Shown here piece after piece: positions 15,844 through 22,712 of a stretch of 37,110 bases of DNA. Origin of the DNA: Chloroflexota bacterium (GTDB taxonomy: Bacteria > Chloroflexota > Dehalococcoidia > SZUA-161); NCBI GenBank assembly GCA_021787935.1, contig JAJYLC010000016.1, forward strand, positions 1-37,110. The letters run 5' to 3'. A model generated the notes under the pieces. That model did not search any database. It was not told the origin of the DNA and saw only the letters and a program-made list of their open reading frames with translations. Each line of letters begins with the position of its first letter. The first letter of the stretch is position 1. The position numbers and the translations under genes were made by a program.

Positions 15844-16569
15844 ATGTATGAGCCAAGAACCTACAGAGACTGGGTCAGCGATAAGGACCTGGTCTCCTTT
15901 TCGGTAGTAGTCAAAGAAACCGACCTCCGCATCAGAGCCAGGCGCGACCTTACACCCAAGGCGCTCTCGGCAACCCAACGCTACCGCGCTGACCTGGAGA
16001 CATATATAAAATCGCACCCTGTCTTCCTGACCACTCTCAAACCTTTCGAAGTCGAACCGGATGCTCCACCTATCGTTAAGGAGATGGCTGATGCCGCCCG
16101 GGAAGTAGGCGTGGGACCTATGGCGGCGGTTGCAGGTGCTATAGCCGAGAGGGTGGGCAAAGAGCTTCTTCCCTATTCTGAAGAGGTCATCGTGGAAAAC
16201 GGCGGTGACATCTTCCTGAAGACTTCGAAAGAAAGGCTCATAGGTGTCTATGCCGGAGAATCCAAATTCACTAAGAAAATTGCCTTCTCCATTAAGCCCA
16301 AGGAAACGCCCCTGGGCGTTTGCACTTCCTCCGGAACAGTGGGACATTCCCTCAGCTTCGGATACGCCGATGCAGTCATAGTCTTCTCGCCTTATACAGC
16401 CCTGGCCGACGCCGCAGCCACCGCCATAGGCAACAGGGTCAGGATAGTCGAAGATATACCAGATGCACTCGAATTTGCCCAGAGTATAAAAGACCTTAGG
16501 GGTGTAGCTATCATAAAAGGTGATAATATGGGGCTCTGGGGACAGATTAGACTAGCAGCCGCCGACTGA
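15844..16569 (+). CDS. UPF0280 family protein (COG2122, ApbE-like fold)
   Basis: The 241-aa protein belongs to UPF0280, a family related in fold to the flavin transferase ApbE and linked to the same homocysteine route. Visible blocks are PMAAVAGAIAERVG, VIVENGGDIFL, CTSSGTVGHSLSFGYADAV and ALADAAATAIGNRV, which line the ApbE-type pocket. The ATG at 15844 comes 3 bp after the ferredoxin stop and has no clear ribosome site, so translation is probably coupled. Its exact reaction is not known to me. Confidence 0.88.
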   Translation: MYEPRTYRDWVSDKDLVSFSVVVKETDLRIRARRDLTPKALSATQRYRADLETYIKSHPVFLTTLKPFEVEPDAPPIVKEMADAAREVGVGPMAAVAGAIAERVGKELLPYSEEVIVENGGDIFLKTSKERLIGVYAGESKFTKKIAFSIKPKETPLGVCTSSGTVGHSLSFGYADAVIVFSPYTALADAAATAIGNRVRIVEDIPDALEFAQSIKDLRGVAIIKGDNMGLWGQIRLAAAD

Positions 16570-16583
16570 AAAAAGTGATTCTG

Positions 16584-17735
16584 CTACGTTATCTGGGACT
16601 CTTCACCGTACACCCGCCCCTTCCACTTGACACCGGCGCCGGTAAGGTACTGGTAGCTGGCATAGAAACTGATAAGCACCAGGAAGGCCATACCGATAGG
16701 ATGCAGAATAATGAATGTCTTTGGCTGGGAAAAGCGTCGGCCTGCTAAAAAGCGCGCTAAGAACAGTATAGCCACCTGGAGCATGACCAGTATCTCCCAT
16801 GCCATGGCAGGCTGCGCGAGCAGCAAACCGTAAAGCAGCCATAAAAAGGGCGCCAGAAACAGAAGCACTGCCGCGGCTATCAACCCTACCATAGTGACAA
16901 TCGATAACGAAGCTACTGTGTAGAACCACCGGGTGATGCCATCCCACATCGTGCCGAACTCGCGGTACATCTGGCAGGAGACCAGCGACGACAGATCCAG
17001 CGTCAACTGTTTGTAGTGATGCCGCGACACCTCTCTGCCCAGCCAGACATCCTCTACTATACGAGATTTCACCGCTTCATGTCCGCCGATGCTGCGATAT
17101 TCATTGGCCGAGAAAAACAGGAACTGCCCGATGGCCACCGAGGGCATAGTGCCCCGCGAGCGCTGCAGCCACCAAAACGGCAGCCCGCAAAGGAGTATAA
17201 AGTAAAACATGATAGGAAGGGCCGTCTTCTGCCAGAGCGAGGTTGTCCGCTGATAGGGGAAGCCTGAGATTAGCGCGGCCCGTGAGACAAGGGCAACCCC
17301 CAGAATTCTACGCAGCATCGAGGGGGCATGAACGGTATCGGCATCGGTAAACAGCAGCCAGGAACCTCTAGCCTCCTGGGCAAGCTGGTGACAGGCAAAC
17401 GGTTTGCCCGCCCAACCCTCGGGCAAAGGTTTTCCATGCAGCAGTCTGACCCGGCCGTCTTCGGCAGCAATCCGAGATACAATATCGCCTGTCCCGTCAG
17501 TCGAGGAGTCATCCAGCACAAGTACCTCAAAATTGGGGTAGTCCTGTTGGCGCAAGGAATCGAGGCAGACTCCGATGTTAGCCTCTTCGTTCCTTGCAGG
17601 GATGAGAACGGAGATTAAAGGCGCGGGCTCAGGCAGGTCGATGTTTGACTTGGGTTTTCTTAGGGCTTTTAGATTCAACAGAAGATTGAGCAGAATCGCA
17701 GCCAGCACAATAGAGACTATCTGTTGGTAAAGCAT
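16584..17735 (-). CDS. Membrane glycosyltransferase, family 2 (HpnB/CrtQ-like)
   Basis: The 383-aa protein has an N-terminal anchor (about 3-22), a GT-A catalytic domain (about 40-270) and three to four C-terminal membrane spans. SVLIPARNEEANIGVCLDSL opens the fold, VLVLDDSSTDGT gives the first acidic motif, LLFTDADTVH is the metal-binding DxD, and VEDVWLGREV is the acidic acceptor motif in place of the usual QxxRW. Family relatives act on carotenoid, hopanoid or other lipid acceptors. The ATG follows GGAG eight bases upstream. It lies 21 bp downstream of the PlsY-like gene, which favours a glycolipid role. Confidence 0.88.
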   Translation of the reverse strand: MLYQQIVSIVLAAILLNLLLNLKALRKPKSNIDLPEPAPLISVLIPARNEEANIGVCLDSLRQQDYPNFEVLVLDDSSTDGTGDIVSRIAAEDGRVRLLHGKPLPEGWAGKPFACHQLAQEARGSWLLFTDADTVHAPSMLRRILGVALVSRAALISGFPYQRTTSLWQKTALPIMFYFILLCGLPFWWLQRSRGTMPSVAIGQFLFFSANEYRSIGGHEAVKSRIVEDVWLGREVSRHHYKQLTLDLSSLVSCQMYREFGTMWDGITRWFYTVASLSIVTMVGLIAAAVLLFLAPFLWLLYGLLLAQPAMAWEILVMLQVAILFLARFLAGRRFSQPKTFIILHPIGMAFLVLISFYASYQYLTGAGVKWKGRVYGEESQIT

Positions 17736-17756
17736 CTGTAAAGCTCCGGCGGTGCC

Positions 17757-18344
17757 TTAGCCAACGCGCGCCTTTCTGGCCTCAACTACATCGTCACCTG
17801 TTACCAGTTCTTTGACCAGTGAGGGCATCACGATTAAGCATCCGGCCAGGGCATATTGCCAGGAATCATACCATAGCCCCAGCACTATGGGCATAGAGAT
17901 GCGGAAGAGCCTATTGCTCAGCACATGCCGCCTGGTGACTACCATAGGTAATATATACCAGGCTGCCATGATGAGCACCGCCAAAACATTTATCAGGACC
18001 AGGCCTGAGACCCCAATAGTCATCCCCTGACCGCCCCCGCGTCTCAGCCAAATGGGCCAGTTGCAGCCAATGACAGCCGCTACCACAATTGTAAAGCTGG
18101 CCCAGAGCTCACCCACCATGAAGTAGGCGATAAGTATGCAAATCCCCGCCTTTGCCATCTCAACCAGGAAGGCCAGCAGAGCCGGGCGTTTCCCGCCATG
18201 CAGGAGCACAGCCGTCACCGTGGCGTTGCCCGTGCCCATGGTGCGGATATCCTTGCCGGTGAAGAGACGCATGGAGAGGTATGAAGTGGGGATACTCCCG
18301 ATTAAATAACCTATCACTATAAGTATTATGAATGTTGTTGCCAT
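17757..18344 (-). CDS. PlsY-like (DUF205) glycerol-3-phosphate acyltransferase, divergent
   Basis: The 195-aa protein has about five membrane spans and three motifs of the acyl-phosphate-dependent acyltransferase PlsY: GSIPTSYL (16-23), DIRTMGTGNATVTAVLLHGG (32-51) and CNWPIWLRRGGGQGM in place of the usual FKGGKG. The last motif is altered (no Lys), so the substrate may differ from glycerol 3-phosphate; it may be a specialised paralogue. The ATG has GGGAG upstream and a good promoter at 18390-18418. It is co-transcribed with the glycosyltransferase. Confidence 0.8.
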   Translation of the reverse strand: MATTFIILIVIGYLIGSIPTSYLSMRLFTGKDIRTMGTGNATVTAVLLHGGKRPALLAFLVEMAKAGICILIAYFMVGELWASFTIVVAAVIGCNWPIWLRRGGGQGMTIGVSGLVLINVLAVLIMAAWYILPMVVTRRHVLSNRLFRISMPIVLGLWYDSWQYALAGCLIVMPSLVKELVTGDDVVEARKARVG

Positions 18345-18389
18345 GGTAACTCCCGATATAGCGGAACTGCGCTATTTAGCATTGAAAAT

Positions 18390-18418
18390 ACTCTAAGCAA
18401 TAAGCAGTGTTTTGTCAA
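18390..18418 (-). promoter_or_regulatory. Promoter of the plsY-like / glycosyltransferase pair
   Basis: On the minus strand: TTGACA (18418-18413), 17-bp spacer, TAGAGT (18395-18390). It is about 45 bp before the ATG at 18344. Confidence 0.65.
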
Positions 18419-18452
18419 GTTGACAATTTCACTTAGGTGGTTGTACGCAACG

Positions 18453-19109
18453 CTATGCCTTCTTCGTCGCCTCAATCAACTTGAAGATCCCGAAGGCAAG
18501 GTCGGTGACGTGTTCAACTTCGAGGCCGCTTTTGCGTACATTATCCACCGTTCTGCGGTTGATGTTAGCGCCCGCCGTCCACACAGACAGAGGGTTAGCA
18601 AGGTTCATAAGCCAGCCTAAAACTCGATTGGCGCTGAGGACATGCTCTATCAAAACCACCCTGCCGCCTGCCTTACATACACGCTCAATCTCCTTTAGAC
18701 CGCGAACTGGGTCGGGAACAGAGCAGAAGACAAATGAGCCTACTATGCTATCGAAGGAACTGTTCGGGAAATCGAGCTTCTGCACATCCATTTGCTGTAA
18801 AAGCACCTTTATCTTTTGCTTGTTAGCTTTACGTCTAGCTCGTTCCAGCATCTCCTCGCTGAAATCAATGGCAGTTATATCAGCGTCAGCGGGATAATAT
18901 GGGAAATTCTTACCAGTGCCGACCCCCACCTCGAGGATGCGGGTGCCTTCTGCTTTGCTCCATAAAAGGTCCCGCCACTTGCTGTAGCGGGACCTCTCAA
19001 CAAGGCCCTCCATACAGTCGTATAGAGGTGCAATCCGATTGTACCTCTTTCTAACGGTCTCTGTAGCTTTGCCTTCAGGCGACATCTTTGGATCGCGCAT
19101 TAACGTCAA
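18453..19109 (-). CDS. Class I SAM-dependent methyltransferase (UbiE/Methyltransf_11-like)
   Basis: The 218-aa protein has the Rossmann SAM-binding motif ILEVGVGTGKN (58-68), the acidic residue in ADITAIDFSEEM, a QQMDVQKLDFPNSSFDSIV post-motif and GLKEIERVCKAGGRVVLIEH. The N-terminus (RKRYNRIAPLYD) matches UbiE/COQ5-like enzymes of small lipids or quinones, but function is not fixed. The best start is TTG at 19109, which overlaps the stop of the SHOCT gene (TTGA) and has AGGAAAG seven bases upstream; ATG at 19100 is the alternative. Translation is probably coupled to the SHOCT gene. Confidence 0.85.
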   Translation of the reverse strand: MTLMRDPKMSPEGKATETVRKRYNRIAPLYDCMEGLVERSRYSKWRDLLWSKAEGTRILEVGVGTGKNFPYYPADADITAIDFSEEMLERARRKANKQKIKVLLQQMDVQKLDFPNSSFDSIVGSFVFCSVPDPVRGLKEIERVCKAGGRVVLIEHVLSANRVLGWLMNLANPLSVWTAGANINRRTVDNVRKSGLEVEHVTDLAFGIFKLIEATKKA

Positions 19110-19345
19110 GACAGGTCTTTCCTAATCTGGTCGAACTCTTCCTTGGATATCTGGCCTTTGGCATAGCGTTCTCTGGCTATTTCCAAAGGATTGCGCTTCT
19201 CCAAATTGTCACCTCTGGGTTCTCTATGCCTCACTATCGACCTGATCCCCCAGACTACCAGCCAGATAATCGCTATCCAGAACAGCAGCATCCATATCCC
19301 GCCGAACACCATCCACCAACCCCAGCCATCGTGCATGTACCACAT
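19106..19345 (-). CDS. SHOCT-domain small membrane protein
   Basis: The 79-aa protein has one Trp-rich membrane span (about 10-35) and a C-terminal SHOCT motif, NPLEIARERYAKGQISKEEF (about 52-71). SHOCT modules are short helical oligomerisation motifs. The start follows AGGAGG at ideal spacing. The stop overlaps the start of the methyltransferase gene. Role unknown. Confidence 0.85.
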   Translation of the reverse strand: MWYMHDGWGWWMVFGGIWMLLFWIAIIWLVVWGIRSIVRHREPRGDNLEKRNPLEIARERYAKGQISKEEFDQIRKDLS

Positions 19346-19524
19346 TTTTACCCTCCTGACGGTGTTAACTGCCAGTTACATAGACTCACTAAGGGCACCT
19401 CCGGTTCTCCGACAGAAAGTATCCTGCGCTTCTCAATCTCGCTTAAATCCCCGGTCGAGAGCCTTATCAATGGAGGTGTCCTCAACCTCTACAGTTCACC
19501 AACTCTGGGTATTTGTTAGCCGAC

Positions 19525-19680
19525 CTACTTCTTCTTCCCAGCTACGTACTTTTCAGGGTTCTGGTCAAAAGCCTTCTTACAGCCCGGAGCGCAGAAGTAA
19601 TACTTTTTGCCCTTGTACTCAGAAGTGGCGGCTGGTTTCTTCTCATCTACTTCCATCTTGCATACCGGATCGATTGCCAT
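19525..19680 (-). CDS. YHS-domain metal-binding protein, 51 aa
   Basis: ATG at 19680 follows AGGAGGTGTCC. The product starts MAIDPVCKMEVDEKK and has YYFCAPGCKKAFDQNPEKY, so it is a complete YHS domain (DPVC...YYFCxxxCxxxF). These small proteins bind metals or occur at the ends of copper ATPases and reductases. It stands alone, 179 bp upstream of the SHOCT gene on the same strand. The intervening 179 bp has no gene. Confidence 0.85.
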   Translation of the reverse strand: MAIDPVCKMEVDEKKPAATSEYKGKKYYFCAPGCKKAFDQNPEKYVAGKKK

Positions 19681-19734
19681 TGGACACCTCCTCAATTCAG
19701 CTAAATAAATTAGAAATGTCTCTTGTTTAATTGC

Positions 19735-19849
19735 CTTGGGGTATCCCCCGGGTTTCAGAACATCGTTCTCTCAGTATGCCCACACTCTCTCCTTTTCCAT
19801 TCCCTGTCATTCTACGCCGCGATAACACTCAAAGGGAGGATACCCCAAG
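19735..19849. repeat. Inverted-repeat-bounded segment, 115 bp
   Basis: CTTGGGGTATCC (19735-19746) is repeated as GGATACCCCAAG (19838-19849), perfect over 12 bp and 91 bp apart. The interior has no ORF. It could be a miniature insertion element or a large stem. It lies just left of the phage-like island. Confidence 0.5.
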
Positions 19850-19903
19850 ATCCAAAACAAGGGAAAAGGATTATCACCTTTATAACATAGACGATGTTAA
19901 AAA

Positions 19904-19943
19904 GTCATAAAGCCAGGGGGATAAAAAGTTGAAAACTTATGAC
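19904..19943 (+). promoter_or_regulatory. Paired element GTCATAA ... TTATGAC
   Basis: GTCATAA (19904-19910) and TTATGAC (19937-19943), followed by ATTTT, lie 23 bp ahead of the SOS-type promoter. A similar pair with nearly the same spacing is at 29718-29755. This may be an operator; no binding protein is known here. Confidence 0.35.
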
Positions 19944-19965
19944 ATTTTAGTGCGACATTTTCCTC

Positions 19966-19995
19966 TTGACAAAATAAGAACTTATGTTCTACTAT
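19966..19995 (+). promoter_or_regulatory. Promoter with LexA/DinR-type SOS box
   Basis: TTGACA (19966-19971) and TACTAT (19990-19995) are 18 bp apart. Between them lies AGAACTTATGTTCT (19977-19990), a perfect palindromic arm pair in the GAAC-N4-GTTC form bound by Gram-positive-type LexA (DinR). An operator filling the spacer would block RNA polymerase. The first phage-like gene starts 33 bp downstream with AGGAGG. Confidence 0.7.
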
Positions 19996-20028
19996 TGCCT
20001 TGCTCTAATTAATGAGAGGAGGTGAAAC

Positions 20029-20421
20029 ATGGCGGAGGAGACCAGAGATACGGAGACGCAGGACAAGGATAATCTGCAAGCGCGCATAACGCAGCTCGAA
20101 CAAGGCATCGCCTCTAAAGATGGCGAGTTGACTGCTGCCAAGCAGTTGCTGTCCGGCGCAGTGGCAAAATACCGCGCTGCTGTCCTTGCCAGCGTGCCCG
20201 GCATGCCCGAGGAACTGGTCAAGGGAGAGTCAATAGATGAGATAGACGCCTCTCTGGAACAGGCTCGGGGCATAGTAAGCAAGGTCAGGCAGCAGCTCGA
20301 GGCAGAGGCTGAGGCTAACAAGGTGCCCACAGGCGCACCGCCTCGTATGCCGCAGGATCTCTCGGCGCTGTCCCCGGCAGAAAAGATAGCCTACGCCCTG
20401 AAGAAATCCCTGAGAATGTAG
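20029..20421 (+). CDS. Phage scaffold-like coiled-coil protein
   Basis: The 130-aa protein is acidic and helical. DNLQARITQLEQGIASKDGE (about 14-33) is a coiled coil, and the C-terminus is PxxLSALSPAEKIAYALKKS, a short basic helix as in capsid scaffold proteins. It sits directly upstream of the major capsid gene, the usual place for a scaffold. It has a perfect AGGAGGTGAAAC ribosome site and is the first gene after the SOS-type promoter. The name rests on order, size and composition, not on sequence identity. Confidence 0.65.
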   Translation: MAEETRDTETQDKDNLQARITQLEQGIASKDGELTAAKQLLSGAVAKYRAAVLASVPGMPEELVKGESIDEIDASLEQARGIVSKVRQQLEAEAEANKVPTGAPPRMPQDLSALSPAEKIAYALKKSLRM

Positions 20422-20617
20422 AGCGCCCTTGTTTCATTCCTCTCCCTTGACGGGAGAGGCTAGGTGAGGGTGAAAGTCTATCGGCGCTCAGGCGTGAGGA
20501 ACTCAATTGTAGGAGCGCACTGAGTTCCCCCTTTTCTAAAGGGGGTAAGGGGGATTAGGAATTCAACTGTAGGGGCGAGGCAGTGTCTCGCCCAATATTA
20601 AAAAGGAGAGAAAGAAC
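20422..20617. repeat. Cluster of dispersed palindromic repeats
   Basis: Three repeat types are stacked in the gap: CTCTCCCTTGACGGGAGAG with its GGTGAGGGTG tail (about 20440-20474), TTCCCCCTTTTCTAAAGGGGG with a GGGGGATTA tail (20525-20557), and GTAGGGGCGAGG...CTCGCCC (20569-20593). All recur elsewhere in the window. The capsid gene's ribosome site follows directly. Confidence 0.75.
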
Positions 20618-21508
20618 ATGGCACTAACACTAGCAGAAGCAGCCAAACTTTCCAACGACGTCCTGTTAATGGGCGTCATCGAGACCATTATCTATGATAG
20701 CCCGGTGCTTCAGGTGCTGCCCTTCATCGAGATTGTGGGCAACGGCCTCACCTACAACCAGGAGAACCAGGCCCCCACCGTGGCCTTCTACGATGTGGGC
20801 GATACCTGGGCAGAGTCCACGCCCACCTTCACCCAGCAGACCGCCACTCTCAAAATCCTGGGCGGCGACGCCGACGTAGACAACTTCCTGGCTAAAACCC
20901 GCAGCAACATCCAGGACCTGGAAGCTGCTATTGTGCAGCTCAAGGCCAAAGCGGTGCAGCAGAAGTTCGACGACACCTTCATCAACGGCGATACCGCCGT
21001 CGATGCCAAGTCCTTCAATGGCATTGACAAATTATGCGCCGCTGGACAGACGCTCAGCATGGGCGCAGATGGAGGCATACTTACCCTGGAGAAACTCGAC
21101 GAGCTGATCGACAAGATAAAGACCGGCAAGCCCGATATGCTGCTCATGAGCAAACGCAGCCGGCGCAAGCTCACTGCTTTGAGCAGGGGCTCCGGCAGCG
21201 GCATCATGGAGTTCGACCGCAACCAGTTCGGGCAGATGGTGCAGTATTACAGCGGCATCCCCATAGGCGTCAACGACTGGATTTCCGACAGCAAGACTGT
21301 GGGCGTATCCACCGACTGCTCCACTATCTACACACTCAGCTTCGGCGAGGGTTCGGTGGCAGGTCTGACCGCACCCGGCGGCTTGCAGGTGGAGAAAGTG
21401 GGCAGTCTGGAGACTAAAGACGCCAGCCGCACCAGGGTCAAGTGGTATGTAGCGCTGGCCCTGTTCAATACCCTGAAGCTGGCCAAGCTTACCGGCGTCC
21501 GCAGCTAA
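20618..21508 (+). CDS. Phage major capsid protein (HK97-like)
   Basis: The 296-aa protein resembles a tailed-phage major capsid family common in environmental Chloroflexi-type phages. Features are the N-terminal helix MALTLAEAAKLSNDVLLMGV, then LPFIEIVGNGLTYNQE, YDVGDTWAESTPTFTQ, LKILGGDADVDNFLAKTRSN and LEAAIVQLKAKAVQQKFDDT (spine helix, about 107-126). The C-terminus (RTRVKWYVALALFNTLKLAKLTG) is the usual last strand and helix. The frame is clean. No prohead protease is encoded nearby and there is no long N-terminal delta domain, so assembly would rely on the scaffold-like protein. AAAGGAGAG site upstream. Confidence 0.85.
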   Translation: MALTLAEAAKLSNDVLLMGVIETIIYDSPVLQVLPFIEIVGNGLTYNQENQAPTVAFYDVGDTWAESTPTFTQQTATLKILGGDADVDNFLAKTRSNIQDLEAAIVQLKAKAVQQKFDDTFINGDTAVDAKSFNGIDKLCAAGQTLSMGADGGILTLEKLDELIDKIKTGKPDMLLMSKRSRRKLTALSRGSGSGIMEFDRNQFGQMVQYYSGIPIGVNDWISDSKTVGVSTDCSTIYTLSFGEGSVAGLTAPGGLQVEKVGSLETKDASRTRVKWYVALALFNTLKLAKLTGVRS

Positions 21509-21516
21509 GGAAAACA

Positions 21517-21640
21517 GTAGGGGCGTTCAACTGAACGCCCCTGGACCTTCCAAAATTCCCCCTTTTCTAAAGGGGGATACAGGGGGATTACGTAGGGGCG
21601 AGGTTACCTCGCCCTCAGGTTGGAGCGGGTGCTCCAACCT
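21517..21640. repeat. Four stacked palindromic repeats
   Basis: GTAGGGGCGTTCAACTGAACGCCCCT type (21517-21542), TTCCCCCTTTTCTAAAGGGGG type (21556-21590), GTAGGGGCGAGGTTACCTCGCCC type (21592-21614) and AGGTTGGAGC-GGGT-GCTCCAACCT (21617-21640). They fill almost the whole gap between the capsid and connector genes. Confidence 0.85.
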
Positions 21641-21657
21641 ACCCAGAGGAGGGAACT

Positions 21658-22257
21658 ATGAACCTCAATGATATGAGGTCTCAAATCCGTAAAGACCTCC
21701 ACGACGAGGACTCTCAAAACTACAGATGGACGGACAGCGAGCTGGAACGTCACATCGACCACGCCCTGCGCGAGCTGAGCCTGTCCTGCCCACTCGAGGC
21801 CAAAGCAACGCTCAGCACTACCGCTGAGAGCCGTGACCTGTCACTCTCATCCCTCAGCGACCTGGTGGAGGTCGAGGCTGTGGAATATCCGGTGAGCAAC
21901 TATCCACCATCCTATGTCCGCTTCAGCACCTGGGCAGATACTCTGACCCTGCTTATAGACAGCCTGCCCGGTGAGAGCGAGGATGTTTATATCTACTACG
22001 GCAAGCTGCATGTCCTGGACGCCAGCAGTTCCACCATACCCGCCGGGCTTGAAGACCTGGTGGCGCTGGGCGCAGCCGCCTATGCCGCTATCGAGTGGGC
22101 CAGCTTTGCTGCCAATCGCGTTAATGTGGGGGGCTCTGAGGTCTGGCGCAGCTATCTCACCTGGGGACAGGACAGGCTGGCTGCCTTCATGAAAGGTCTG
22201 GCCCAGCACAGTAAGAAGAATACCGTGCGGGTACGCCAGCTTTACCCCGTTTTTTAG
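21658..22257 (+). CDS. Phage head-tail connector-like protein
   Basis: The 199-aa protein starts with NLNDMRSQIRKDLHDEDSQN and WTDSELERHIDHALRELS, the helical start typical of gp6/gp15-like head-completion adaptors, followed by a beta-rich middle (EVEAVEYPVSNYP, VYIYYGKLHVLD) and a C-terminal helix. Its position right after the capsid gene is the expected one for a connector. The ribosome site is AGAGGAGG. The assignment is by order and general sequence character. Confidence 0.7.
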   Translation: MNLNDMRSQIRKDLHDEDSQNYRWTDSELERHIDHALRELSLSCPLEAKATLSTTAESRDLSLSSLSDLVEVEAVEYPVSNYPPSYVRFSTWADTLTLLIDSLPGESEDVYIYYGKLHVLDASSSTIPAGLEDLVALGAAAYAAIEWASFAANRVNVGGSEVWRSYLTWGQDRLAAFMKGLAQHSKKNTVRVRQLYPVF

Positions 22258-22419
22258 GCATAAAATGCAAACGATTTATAAATGGGGGAGTGCAGAGGGG
22301 ATTCACCCCTCTTCCTGGGGCCTGTCCTGAGCCCTGTCCTGAGCTCGCCGAAGGATTGTCGAAGGATGTCCCCCAAATTTCTAATTCCCCCCAAGATTGG
22401 GGGACACAGGGGGTTGAAG
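22258..22419. repeat. Repeat-filled gap
   Basis: It contains a CCTGTCCTGAGC...CGCCGAAGGATTGTCGAAGGA repeat (about 22320-22366) and a TTCCCCCCAAGATTGGGGGA type palindrome with GGGGGTTGA tail (22385-22415). An ORF reading through this gap into the next gene is made of repeat sequence only. Confidence 0.7.
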
Positions 22420-22623
22420 ATGGGTTGGAAAACATTTAACGACAGGCTGGCATTCATAACCGTATTAGTGATAGTAGCGCTGTGGCTGGCTCACAGGTGG
22501 CTCAGCCTGCCCAACGAGGTCATCGGCGCCACCATCTTGCAGTTCGGCCTGATTATGCAGCACTACTTCCGCAAGGCATCTCAAAGCGTTGTCCGAAAAC
22601 GCAAAAGCAGGGGCAATTCATAA
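22420..22623 (+). CDS. Small membrane protein, holin-like
   Basis: The 67-aa protein has two hydrophobic segments (about 11-24, AFITVLVIVALWLA, and about 34-48) and a very basic C-terminus (RKASQSVVRKRKSRGNS). Size, topology and position among phage structural genes fit a holin, but no lysin gene is present, so function is uncertain. The start is the ATG at 22420 after GGGGG. Confidence 0.55.
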   Translation: MGWKTFNDRLAFITVLVIVALWLAHRWLSLPNEVIGATILQFGLIMQHYFRKASQSVVRKRKSRGNS

Positions 22624-22672
22624 ATCGCCCCACGATGATCTATGGGTAGTCTGGAGCATCTGCTACAGACAT

Positions 22673-22698
22673 GTAGGGGCGAGGCAATGCCTCGCCCC
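22673..22698. repeat. GTAGGGGC-type palindrome
   Basis: GTAGGGGCGAGGCAATGCCTCGCCCC type, ending 14 bp before the next start codon. It lies in an 89-bp gap. Confidence 0.85.
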
Positions 22699-22712
22699 AA
22701 GAGGAATTTAAC

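Noticed and set aside
19757-19769. AGAAC-ATC-GTTCT palindrome as a third SOS box
   Set aside because: The spacer is 3 nt, not 4, and there is no -35/-10 around it.
22282-22419. N-terminal extension of the holin-like ORF
   Set aside because: It consists of repeat sequence; the ATG at 22420 has its own ribosome site.
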